Under the pieces are notes generated by a model. The model saw only the letters and a program-made list of their open reading frames with translations. It ran no database searches and was not told where the DNA came from. A program made the translations under genes and the position numbers. Shown in pieces: positions 23,967-33,878 of a stretch of DNA of 64,000 nucleotides; position 1 is the first letter of the stretch, and every line of letters begins with the position of its first letter. The stretch lies in contig JAMXDE010000010.1 of NCBI GenBank assembly GCA_026770025.1, forward strand, positions 434,001 through 498,000. The letters are read 5' to 3'. Source of the stretch: Craspedostauros australis. Taxonomy: Eukaryota; Bacillariophyta; Bacillariophyceae; Mastogloiales; Achnanthaceae.

Positions 23967-26168
23967 ATGCCATCCATCACGTACTCATCCACCCGCGGCG
24001 GCCAAAAGAACCTGGACTTCCGCACCGTCGTCATGACGGGCCTCGCCCACGATCGCGGTCTCTTCGTTCCGGATTCCTACCCCACCGTCACTCTCGAAGA
24101 AATTGAATCCTGGAGATCCCTGTCCTACGCCGATCTCGCCGTCAATGTCATCGCCAAGTTCGTGCAGGAGGATCAGGTCCCCGCGGACAAGCTCAAGGAC
24201 ATCGTCACGCGATCGTGTGCTGCGTTTCGCCATGAGGAGGTCACGCCAGTCATCAATGTCGGAGGGCACGCTGTGCTGGTACGTTCCTGGCACACTTCTT
24301 TAGCATCCATCAGCCAGTCGTAAACAACAACTTGTTGAAGTTCGGATAGTTGGAATGCCATCCATGCGCATTGGAACAGTTTATGTCAAACCCAAGACAC
24401 TTCCTGACCCGTCTCGTCTCATTCTTTCCCAATCATCCGCCACATCTGATACATCAACATGCGCATAATGGAATGCATCATGCAATGCAACACCGTATGC
24501 CGTTCCCAATACGCTGATTGGATCCATTGTCTCACCCAAAACCTCGACGTCAAACCACAACACTGAACTTCAACGAAAACGATCAATGTTATGCACTGTC
24601 ACACATGTACGATCAATCATGATGCAAACGTCGACGATGAACATTCAACGCTGCAACGAATACTCATCATCCCGAAACGATGTTGGCATTCGTCAAATGA
24701 ACGCGACGATGTACCTGCGATGCATTATTCTCCAATCTGCAACGATGTGATGCATCGCCACAAAACATGACGGCCAACTCCATCAACGCAATTTGTTGAT
24801 GTGCGGCTACAATGACTTTCAATCAAATGGAATCGCATCATATCGCATGGGATCAAACCAAATCAAATCAAAATTACTGCATACGAAATCCACAAACCAA
24901 TCAACGAATGCGTGGTCGATCCATGGGTTTAATTTGGATTGATGGATTGATGGACTGTGGATCTCGCATCGTCTGTCATTGGAACAACTGTCAAATGCGT
25001 GACGCATTGCAAAAACAAAATACGGTGCGAATTTCAACCATGCATATTCGGAAATGCACCACAGGAGCTCTTCCACGGACCAACCTTCGCGTTCAAGGAC
25101 GTCGCCCTGCAAATGCTTGGCAACTTCTTCGAGTACTTCCTCGAGACTGGTTCCAACGATGGAAAACTCACTGTACTCGGTGCCACATCCGGTGACACCG
25201 GTTCTGCCGCCATCTACGGCCTCCGCGGGAAGAAGGGCATTGACTGCGTCATCCTCTTCCCCCTCGGTCGTGTGTCGCCCATCCAGGAACGCCAAATGAC
25301 GACCGTGCAGGATTCAAACATCCACTGTGTCGCCGTCGAGGGTACCTTCGATGACTGCCAAGATATCGTCAAGGCATCCTTCAACACCCCCGAATTCCGC
25401 GACAAGGTCAAGCTCGGTGCAGTCAACTCCATCAACTGGTGCCGCGTCCTCGCGCAGACCACGTACTACTTCTGGAGTTACCTGCGGGTCACCGACAACG
25501 CCGACCTCAAGGACGAGAAGATTGACTACGCCGTGCCAACCGGTAACTTCGGCGACATCCTCGCCGGGTACTATGCCAAGCAGATGGGACTTCCGGTCGG
25601 CAAGCTCGTTGTTGCCACGAACGAAAATGACATCCTCCACCGCTTCTTCTCCACAGGCGAGTACCACCGCGAGTCCATCGCCAAGACCATCTCCCCCAGT
25701 ATGGACATCTGCGTCTCCAGCAACTTCGAACGTTACCTCTTCCACCTCGCCGGAGACGACAGTGGCGTCCTCGCCGGATGGATGAAGAACTTCGAATCAA
25801 CGAAGAAACTGGACATCAAGGGCGACCTTCTGGAGAAGGCCCGCTCCGACTTCTCTTCCGCACGCGCTGACACTGCCATGACGCTCGCCGCCATTAAGGA
25901 GTACAACGAGAAGCACAACTACGTGCTGTGCCCGCATTCCGCCGTCGGCGTCAGCGCCATCCAGCAATTGGATCTCGTCAAGCCCACCGCTGTTTGTCTC
26001 GCAACAGCCCACGATGCCAAATTCCCAGCCGCCGTCAAGCAAGCCATCGATCCACTTCCGCAAGCACCCAAGGAACTGGCGTGCTTGGGCGAGCTCCCCA
26101 CCCGTCTGAGCAACTGTCCGAACGACGTCAAGGCTGTGCAAGAGTTCGTGGCCAACAAGGTCGCCTAA
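23967..26168 (+). CDS. thrC: Threonine synthase, two exons
   Basis: Exon 1 is 23967-24278 and exon 2 is 25065-26168. The join is phase 0 and restores VLELFHGPT, the hallmark before the cofactor lysine. The product is 471 residues, close to family length. The enzyme converts O-phosphohomoserine to threonine using pyridoxal phosphate. The N terminus has the family signature STRGG...FRTVVMTGLAHDRGLFVP. The Schiff-base lysine is K115 in TFAFKDVALQ. The phosphate-binding GATSGDTGSAAI and the later NSINWCR and VPTGNFGDILAGYYAK blocks are intact. ATG 23967 was chosen because family homology begins there. No plastid presequence is evident from this start. It is divergent from the DUF6824-like gene and upstream of GPI1 on the same strand. 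Confidence 0.95.
24279..25064 (+). other. Intron of threonine synthase (786 bp)
   Basis: The donor is CTG|GTACGT at 24278/24279 and the acceptor CCACAG|GAG at 25064/25065. Both ends sit exactly where the protein alignment must jump. The interior contains AAATC-rich repeats near 24850-24880 and no conserved frame. Confidence 0.9.
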
Positions 26169-26633
26169 TTTCTGAGATCACGAGACATACGGTGCAGACT
26201 CGTAGCGATTGATTGGGAGGAGAATGAGGAGGAGAGAGATGGAGAACAGTCAGCAGCTCACAGGATATCACGGCAGTATGCCACCACACTGTACTCTACT
26301 CTACATCATGGGGGTGCGAAATGAAAATGAAATGCTCCGCTACCATACACAGACACGATGTAACCCCGCGTGCACTGCTACTTACCATACATTTGTACCA
26401 CGCAATCATGTTCATCGCGCACTTGCATCCCTATCTCTCAAGAGGTTGCGTAGAATTTTTTACACAAAGGAACACCCACGCTAAATTATGCAGAATCCAA
26501 TTTACCGTAACTCCCACGGATGGATCCAAACCAGAAATGAACACAAATCTACCACCAAAGCAATGGCAGCCACCGCACAGGTCGGCAGTTGCAGCAACCG
26601 CAGCAACCGTAGCAACACCAAGAAGAACGACGA
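26169..26633. other. Intergenic, threonine synthase to GPI1
   Basis: A short spacer between two plus-strand genes. It should hold the 3' UTR of threonine synthase and the GPI1 promoter. No other feature was seen. Confidence 0.6.
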
Positions 26634-28214
26634 ATGACGCAACAAAGCCAGCGGGTAATCCTTGTGGTGCCTACGCACGTGTTGGAGAGTGTATTGAAGG
26701 GAAGTTCTGAGGATTCGCGATGGTGTGGGTTGCGACGCAGCGACGTCCTCGTTGTTGGCCGAGAAGCAGCGGATTCTGCAGAAGCCATCACGATTTCACA
26801 AATCAAAGTGATCCGATCATCTCCCACACGATCCAACCAACAAGCCAACCGCACGAGTGCGCATCATCATCATCATCAGCAGCAGCATCTGAAGCATCAC
26901 GTGTCTCTTGGTGTTGTCTACGCCCACGATAATCGTCAAGTACACAAGCAATCGCAATCGCAACATCACAGATGCATCGCGAAGTGCGTTCTGCTCTACG
27001 ATGGTCATGCCAACGAGGGCATCCTTCCGAACAGCCATAGTTTGATCCGAGCTAATACGACACTGTCCCGCATACTCCAATGCATCCAAGATGATGAGCA
27101 AGCAGGAAAATCAGTGGCATCATGCATTCCATTGCGAGCAACCACCGCGGTTCATGCAGGCAAAGTCCAAGATGATATCGAGCAAGGTCTTTGGAGCCGA
27201 TGTTGGAATGCATCGTATCTCCTGCAACACTTACAATCGCTGCTATCGGATGATTCCAATATCATTTCGATCTTTCGCATGCCACTCGCCACTATGGCGT
27301 CGTCGTCATCGTCATGCTTCCTCATCGACACGATGTTGGATATCATTTTCGGACTTTGCATCATCCAGTGTCAATTCGACATTGTGCTTCCGCAGGCACT
27401 GCTGCATTCCTTCACAACGCACCTCACATGGTTGGAGCATAATCCGATGGGATTCAAACTGAATTCGACCTTGACCCGCAGCATGGGAAGGATGGTGCGG
27501 CTTGCCCTGCGAATGCGGGATTGGGTCTTGGGACACCTGCGCGAAAGTGACGTCATTTCAGTGCGATCCCCGTACGCTGGTGTCGTTTGGAAAACCATGT
27601 GCATTCCATTCGGTGCTTCCACAATGCTGTCCTTGCATATGGATATCCTCCAGATGCATTGCCTTCACATCACGCTGCTGTTTCGGATATTCCGAGCAGT
27701 ATTCCGATTGGAGAACTATATGATGACATCCCTCCTTCGGCTGTTTCGTGGCAAGAAGTACAATATTCTGCGGCGCCGAACGGACTCCATGAAGTACGAC
27801 TCCATCCAGGTGCTGCTGCTGGGAACCATCTGCTTTTGCGTTTGCATCTTCAGCTGGACAACCGCCTTCGTGTATTTTGCATACTTTTCGTTTTATCGCA
27901 CCGTGGCGCAATGCACATGGATTTTGCCATGGCTGTTGCTACGGAGTATCATCGGCGGAGAGAGGACGTCAAAGTCAATTGGGTGTCAACAGAGACCGTC
28001 ATCCATCGTGTCCGCTCTGTACGAGCGCAGCCAGCACCCAGGACGCTTCGTCGAGTCCGTGTACATGGAACAGCGCATGCTGGGACAATTGTCGGTCCAT
28101 CAAATCAAAGTCAAGCATGTCTCCTACGGAACCATCGTGGGGAGGAGCATTGGAGCGACCGTCAGGGTCGCCACAACATTCTGCTCCGACACATTCCGTG
28201 GATTGATGCGTTGA
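26634..28214 (+). CDS. GPI1: PIG-Q/GPI1, GPI-GlcNAc transferase subunit
   Basis: It is a 526-residue predicted membrane protein from ATG 26634. The GPI1 domain occupies the C-terminal half: HNPMGFKLNSTLTRSMGR (about residue 272), then LHMDILQMHCLHI, then SLLRLFRGKKYNILRRR (about 365) and YDSIQVLLLGT, which leads into hydrophobic segments FCVCIFSWTTAFVYFAYF and WILPWLLL. GPI1 stabilises the endoplasmic-reticulum complex that adds N-acetylglucosamine to phosphatidylinositol, the first step of GPI-anchor synthesis. The N-terminal third is poorly conserved and includes a His/Gln run near residues 80-90 from CAT and CAG triplets. No intron is needed. The catalytic subunit PIG-A is not in the window. 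Confidence 0.9.
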   Translation: MTQQSQRVILVVPTHVLESVLKGSSEDSRWCGLRRSDVLVVGREAADSAEAITISQIKVIRSSPTRSNQQANRTSAHHHHHQQQHLKHHVSLGVVYAHDNRQVHKQSQSQHHRCIAKCVLLYDGHANEGILPNSHSLIRANTTLSRILQCIQDDEQAGKSVASCIPLRATTAVHAGKVQDDIEQGLWSRCWNASYLLQHLQSLLSDDSNIISIFRMPLATMASSSSSCFLIDTMLDIIFGLCIIQCQFDIVLPQALLHSFTTHLTWLEHNPMGFKLNSTLTRSMGRMVRLALRMRDWVLGHLRESDVISVRSPYAGVVWKTMCIPFGASTMLSLHMDILQMHCLHITLLFRIFRAVFRLENYMMTSLLRLFRGKKYNILRRRTDSMKYDSIQVLLLGTICFCVCIFSWTTAFVYFAYFSFYRTVAQCTWILPWLLLRSIIGGERTSKSIGCQQRPSSIVSALYERSQHPGRFVESVYMEQRMLGQLSVHQIKVKHVSYGTIVGRSIGATVRVATTFCSDTFRGLMR

Positions 28215-28405
28215 GAACAAGCAAGTATTGTTTCACAAAACGCGATGGATAGATTGCTTGCACACATTGAGTCTATCATACAATCACAAGCTCCCGGCAG
28301 AGTGGAACTTTCTAGACAAGAGTAGTTCACCTTAAGATCACTCGCTCATGCTTCACTCTATGCTAGGAGTTGTTGAGGATGATGTTGCGTTTGCTGGCCA
28401 CTCAT

Positions 28406-29542
28406 TCACTCGTTTTCATCATTGCCACGAGCATCGTCTTCGACGGTGCAAATGCTTTGATCATCCCCAGGCAACGATTCCAACAACGTGACACCCTCCT
28501 TGCCGATGCTATTGCCGCCAAGCAGCAGGACTTCCAGGCCTACCATCTCCGACAGCAACGAGGAACACTTTTTGAGCGCTTCGTCGGTGATCTTATTCCA
28601 TTGCAAATCCAGCGCCGACAGCGTCTCATTCGTCCGCAACGCCTCCGCCAATTCCAACACCTGCTCGTCCTTCAGATTATTGCGGCTGAGTTTAAGCGTC
28701 TTGAGCTTGCGGTTGGCGCCCAGCGCCGTCGCCAAGCTCCCGATTTCCAATGCTTCGTCCTCCTCCAAATCCTGTTCGCCGAGGTCGAGCCGCTGCAAAT
28801 CGCAATCGTCTGACAGGAGCAACTCCGACACAGCGCGGATCGCCGGCGCCTTGCATCGATTCCGGCTGATGTCCAAATTGCGCAATCGCTTGTGATGCTG
28901 CAGCGATTGCAGCAGCACTCTGATATCGGCATCGTCCAGCACGCAGCAGCTCAAGTCCAGCGTGTGCAGCGTTCGGTTTTCTCTCAGCCCGCGCGACAAT
29001 TCTTCGCATACCGCCGGTTCCTCCGCAAACTGGCTGCCGCTCAAGCTCAATTTCTGCAGGCTCTTGGCATTTGCCAGCATGTCGCCCAGGCACCTGGATG
29101 AGATGGTCGATATCGGCAGCAGGAACCACAATGAGGCCAAGGAGGTGTTAACCTGCATCATGGTCGCCATAGTTTGCAAGAGGTGCTCCACATCCTGCTG
29201 GTTGCTCGTGTCATCTTCGCCTGCTACGAAGAGTCGTCGCACAGACTCCAGGCACAGAGCTGCTGTGATGACGAGCTCCATCTGGGATCCGTCGCAAAAT
29301 TCAAAGTCCATGCGATCCCACACGCGATTGTAGACGCGAAAGAATTCCACAAGGAGCGCTGTCGTGCGGCTGTCGAAGGTGACTTCGTCGCAGCTCAGCG
29401 TGCCATGTTGTTTGGACTCGACGGCGTTGCAAAGAAGCTCGTGCAGCTCGTCTGTGTTGAGGTCGCCATGGATCTTCAATTTGCCGTGCGAGGCGGATCG
29501 CTTCCTCCCGACGCCGACGGTGATGTTGTTGTTGCTTTCCAT
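28406..29542 (-). CDS. Leucine-rich-repeat protein, RNI-like
   Basis: It predicts 378 residues from ATG 29542 (the frame is open slightly further upstream but without an ATG). From about residue 150 to 360 there are roughly six tandem repeats of the ribonuclease-inhibitor type, such as NRTLHTLDLSCCVLDDADI, LRNLDISRNRCKAPAI, LKTLKLSRNNLKDEQVLEL, LSALDLQWNKITDEAL and LEVLLLGGNSIGKEG. The N-terminal part has no recognised domain, signal peptide or membrane span. Such repeats form a curved protein-binding scaffold; partner and role are unknown. The C terminus is acidic. It is convergent with GPI1 and divergent from the P450 gene. Confidence 0.88.
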   Translation of the reverse strand: MESNNNITVGVGRKRSASHGKLKIHGDLNTDELHELLCNAVESKQHGTLSCDEVTFDSRTTALLVEFFRVYNRVWDRMDFEFCDGSQMELVITAALCLESVRRLFVAGEDDTSNQQDVEHLLQTMATMMQVNTSLASLWFLLPISTISSRCLGDMLANAKSLQKLSLSGSQFAEEPAVCEELSRGLRENRTLHTLDLSCCVLDDADIRVLLQSLQHHKRLRNLDISRNRCKAPAIRAVSELLLSDDCDLQRLDLGEQDLEEDEALEIGSLATALGANRKLKTLKLSRNNLKDEQVLELAEALRTNETLSALDLQWNKITDEALKKCSSLLSEMVGLEVLLLGGNSIGKEGVTLLESLPGDDQSICTVEDDARGNDENE

Positions 29543-31767
29543 CGTGTTGGTATCGCTCAGCACTCTCTCTCTCCACAGAGTATAATGTGTTATCGTATTC
29601 TACGAGCTGTCGTACGTATGGTATGAGTATGGGAACTGCGATATGCAGTCGTCGCGTTGGCGGCAATCGTACTAATATTATTATTCGAGTCTACCTGTGA
29701 GGCGCGGATGTCTTACACTTATGTATTCTATGATTGTATGATTGGTCGAGAAATATGTGGATGTAGCAGTAGGCAATCCTCGTCACGTTGATGGTGGGCC
29801 AGAGCTTGCGGCAAATGGCGTTACAGAAGACGGAGGCAGGGGAGTGAGAGGCGAACAATGTGGTGATCGTTGCTCCACAGATACTGATGTATCTGCGCGT
29901 TGTGAGTGGTGCAGCGTGTGGCCGGATGGGCGGCATCAGTCACCACAAGCCAAAAAGGACATTCGGAATCCTTCACGAGTCACTTGTGTAGTACAGTCGC
30001 ATGAATCGATTTGGAAACGGTTCTGGCGCCAAATCCCGTGCATCCCATAGCATCACTGATGGAGACTAGAGAGAAAGAGAGAGAGAAAGCGAACGAGCGA
30101 ACGACCGACACCAGAGAACGAGTATTGAGATCATACTACTACGGGTCAAGCCGTCTGTCAGTCGGCTGTTGCGGTCATCTGGTCTTGTGCAATGACTCCT
30201 ACGCGCCAACGGTGTAGCAGTTTCGTACGTGAGCATGTGTCAGCAACAGAATCCTGTCAGAGCAGGAGAGAACACACAATTTCGAGGACCACAGCTCGAA
30301 ACAGCAGCAGCAACAACAACAACCACTAACGCTAGATAGGATCGTCTTCTGTGTGTCTTGAGGTCTCTCCTTTGCAGCACCTACCAGCTTGCAAGCATCG
30401 GAATTCATTCTTCAAGGAACGACATAGGACACACTACGGTGGACAGTAGTGTGTTCTTAAGTGAACTTCAACTGTGACCTTCAATGTAGCCCGTCCCTTA
30501 TTGAAATTCAACGATGAGTTTACTTCGTGGCGAAGACAATATTTTCGATGTTGTCTTTGTGATACGCCGGTCATGTCAGTCATCCAATCAATGCGTAAGG
30601 CACCAAAACGGCCTGGTTAGTGAACTTTGACCTCCCAGACCCGGTGAGCGAATTCCCTCGTTGCTTCAACATGTATCCCATGCAAGTTCGAAGAGAACAT
30701 CCGGATCCACTGCCTCATGATTCCAGTTTTTCTTTCGTTTGTCCTCCTGTGCTCCATCCCATGCCTGGCAAAAAGGCTCCGATTGCAGCATAACTCCTGC
30801 AATAAGGATGTCCCACGAAGTCTTGTGGGAGCAGAGCGCACCGGTACACCAACATTCCGCGTTTCACTGCCATTCCATGTGCATCCTCATGCCATCTCAC
30901 GATCAGGTACTCCCTCCGCTGGATTAATCCGCGGACGTGGATGAAGATTTGTCGCGATAGAGGAGGATCGGGTCGAGAAGTTTGACTAACCGCGGAACCC
31001 CAAGTGTACCCGTCCGGCAAATTCCGATGGTATTAGTGCAGTTCTTCTGATGTGCTACGAACGTTGCGGCAACGGTCACCACCAATACAAAGAGCGAGGT
31101 GGACGCGAGCTGAAGCCGATGCTGATGATGCGCAGGGACTCCGGGGAAGCGATGCCTATCTCCTCGTACGAAGAGAGACAAGCCCACCGCAAGACCAAAA
31201 ATGACGATTCAAGGATACCTTGGTTGGACCAGCAGTGATGAAGCAGACAGGGAAATCGCTATAAAAACAACAAGGACAAGGTGCTGCTGGGGTTACTTGG
31301 GAGTATCGCTGGGAGTGCCCATCAACAAACGTGAACTTTGGCAAGGTGGTCGATAAATCTGAATGCATGCACGATTAATGCAGAACAGATGCAGACAACT
31401 GGAGAGACTGAATGTATCTGCTAGAGTGGGCCAAGAACAGACTTCTAACAAGTAGATATAAGTGCGTGCCTTGTCCATTCAACGACAGCAACCAAAAGAG
31501 GGATGTTTAGAGTCACGAAAAACTTGTAGGTAGTGTACGGCCGGGCCGACAAGCGCGAAGAAGTATCTTGGCCTTCGTGCGCACAACAGTGCTCTGAAGA
31601 TGTCTTCATTTTCTCCTCTCACGATCAACCAAGAAGGGGAGAAATGGTACGCCAGTCCTTGTCTACCTCTCACAATTTGCAAATCCTCCACCAGCACAAA
31701 GCCTCAAACACAGGTAGAGTATTCAAAAGTCGTGGTAGCAACGACAACAACAACTCTTCCCGCCAAG
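29543..31767. other. Long divergent intergenic region
   Basis: About 2.2 kb separate the LRR gene (-) from the P450 gene (+). Frames are all under about 105 codons and carry no motif. There is a short CAG/CAA stretch near 30302-30325. The P450 frame has an earlier in-frame ATG at 31600. Confidence 0.55.
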
Positions 31768-33240
31768 ATGTTCAACAACTCAAATAAACTTCTCACCGCC
31801 CTTCTGGACACGCCAGCTCTCGCGACTATTGGTGCCGCGACATTTACTCTCGTGCTCCTCTACTTCGTGCGCAAGACACCTGCCAAAGATGCTCCCGCGA
31901 AGTCCACTATCGGGGTGATCCAAACCGTCCAGTCCTTCATCGGGAAGGATGCTCCTTGGTTCTTGCTCGATCTGCAACGAACCATGGGCACGTCCATCTT
32001 CCAGCTCAATGTCCCCTTGCCTGGCGGGCTCTATGTCGTTGGAAAGACCAAGCACCAACGCGAAATCCAACTCGACAAGGCAACCGACAAGGCCACCTTC
32101 ATGTACAAGCCCTTCGAAGGTGTTACTGGAGGCCCTTCCATGTTCAGTCGTTCCACTTTCGATGAGCAATGGAGACATGTTCGCAAGGGTACAGCACCAG
32201 CTTTCGCATCTCGCGAGATCAACCGCATCAACGTTATCTGTGCCAAGTACGCCAACAAGTTCGCAGATGAAGTGTTGGAGTCCTTGGCTGGCACTGACAA
32301 GACGTTCGATCCATCCATCGAGTGCCCCAAGCTCATCTTCCATTCCGTCATGGAGGCAAGCTTCGAGTACATCTCCACTGATGAAGAGTACCACGCATTC
32401 TCGGCCAACGCCACCGCGGGCTTCCGTGAGTTCACCCACGGCCAGGCTGTCAATCCGTTGCGCAAGGCATTTGGCTTCATGATCCCCGAAGTACAAAACG
32501 CACATAAAGCGGCAAAAGGCCTCGCTGACTTTGCCCACAAGGTGCTTGTGGCATACCGCAACAACCCCAACAAGTCCAAAAACAACACCCTCATCAAGCT
32601 TATCGAGAACAACTCAGGCAACCTCACTGACAAGGAAAAGGAATCCGAGATGTTTGTCTACATGACCGGCGGCTACGACACAACTGGCTACACCATCTCC
32701 AACACGCTCAGACTTCTTGCGAAGCACCCCGACAAAATGAAAGCCTTGCAAAAGTCGTTGACGGCAGACACGAATCAATCACCCAATGCTGCAGACGAGC
32801 ACATGAAGCGCGTGGTCGCCGAGTCCAATCGCCTGATGCCAGTAGCTGCGGCGGTGTCCATCCGCCAGCCCAAGCGTGATTTCGTCTTCGTTGACGAATC
32901 CAACCGCGAGGTGAAGATCCCAAGCGGTGCAATGGTGTGCTTGCCGCAAGTCCTCGCCCATCGGGATACTTCCGTGTTTGGAGAAGATGTGGACGAGTTC
33001 AAGCCTGATCGTTGGACCAATGCGTCAAAAGAGATGATGCAAACTGTCACAATGTTCGCGCTTGGAAACCGCAACTGCATCGCACAGTCTTTGGCAATCG
33101 CAGAGCTTTATTCTGTGTTGCCGACCATACTCTCAAAGTACGAATTCGAACTCGTGGAGGAGGGCGACATCGACTTCTTCTTGACATGGAAGTACCTCAA
33201 CGTCAAGTTGCGAGTGAAGAAGGCTGGAGCCGCTCATTGA
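31768..33240 (+). CDS. Cytochrome P450, membrane-anchored
   Basis: It predicts 490 residues from ATG 31768, which has a good context (GCCAAGATG) and places a single anchor (about residues 13-33, ending FVRK) at the N terminus as in microsomal P450s. An in-frame ATG at 31600 would add 56 unlike residues. The I-helix oxygen-binding motif is GGYDTT (about 301), the K-helix ExxR is ESNR (352), and the PERF-like motif is FKPDRW (about 411). The heme loop is FALGNRNCIAQ with ligand Cys437; the last position of FxxGxRxCxG is Ala rather than Gly, a tolerated variant. It is a heme monooxygenase that needs a reductase partner. Substrate and P450 clan cannot be read from the sequence. No intron was seen. 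Confidence 0.93.
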   Translation: MFNNSNKLLTALLDTPALATIGAATFTLVLLYFVRKTPAKDAPAKSTIGVIQTVQSFIGKDAPWFLLDLQRTMGTSIFQLNVPLPGGLYVVGKTKHQREIQLDKATDKATFMYKPFEGVTGGPSMFSRSTFDEQWRHVRKGTAPAFASREINRINVICAKYANKFADEVLESLAGTDKTFDPSIECPKLIFHSVMEASFEYISTDEEYHAFSANATAGFREFTHGQAVNPLRKAFGFMIPEVQNAHKAAKGLADFAHKVLVAYRNNPNKSKNNTLIKLIENNSGNLTDKEKESEMFVYMTGGYDTTGYTISNTLRLLAKHPDKMKALQKSLTADTNQSPNAADEHMKRVVAESNRLMPVAAAVSIRQPKRDFVFVDESNREVKIPSGAMVCLPQVLAHRDTSVFGEDVDEFKPDRWTNASKEMMQTVTMFALGNRNCIAQSLAIAELYSVLPTILSKYEFELVEEGDIDFFLTWKYLNVKLRVKKAGAAH

Positions 33241-33878
33241 GCGGAACTATGGAATACGGTAGGGTAGCAGAGCGAGATATCGGCGGGGTGCTTGCATCCA
33301 GTTGAGCAACATACGAAGATGAAGAGAGTAGCGCTTACCGACGTAGTTACGTACGAGTGCAGTTATGGCATATCAAGCGTTTGAGAACATTCCCTTGTGG
33401 AAAGATGGCGGTCCCGCGTCTCTCTGGTCTTCGAATTTCCCAGTAGCTGTGTTGGGCTTGTAGTAGAGGTGGAACGGAATAGAGTATCGTTGGGCAGAGT
33501 AGAGTCAGGGGTTGCTGTTGGTTGCACCACAAGCTCGAGCAGTGTGCGTAGATTGCAACAATCGGCTCTCTGCTCATCCTAGTACATGCATGGATGGGTG
33601 GGTGGTTCCTCTTGTTCACCATTCAACACACGCATTCGTATTGAGCGAACGTGATACATGTTTGAACGCTGATCTGTTAAGCGAGACACGCGCAGACAAT
33701 CAAGTAACTGCCATCGCGACCTCACATTTTGACCTTTGCGGAACCTCATCTGACTCCAGAACGCGAAGAGGAGCCCTGGCGTGATGCAACGCAGGGATTC
33801 CATTAATGCGCCCCTTTGTGTCAAGGGTCGTACGTGTGCATTTCAAAATGAAGGATGATTGGGGATTGCAAAGTGCGT
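33241..33878. other. Convergent intergenic region
   Basis: It lies between the 3' ends of the P450 gene and the Ser/Arg-rich gene. No supported gene or repeat was seen. Confidence 0.6.
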
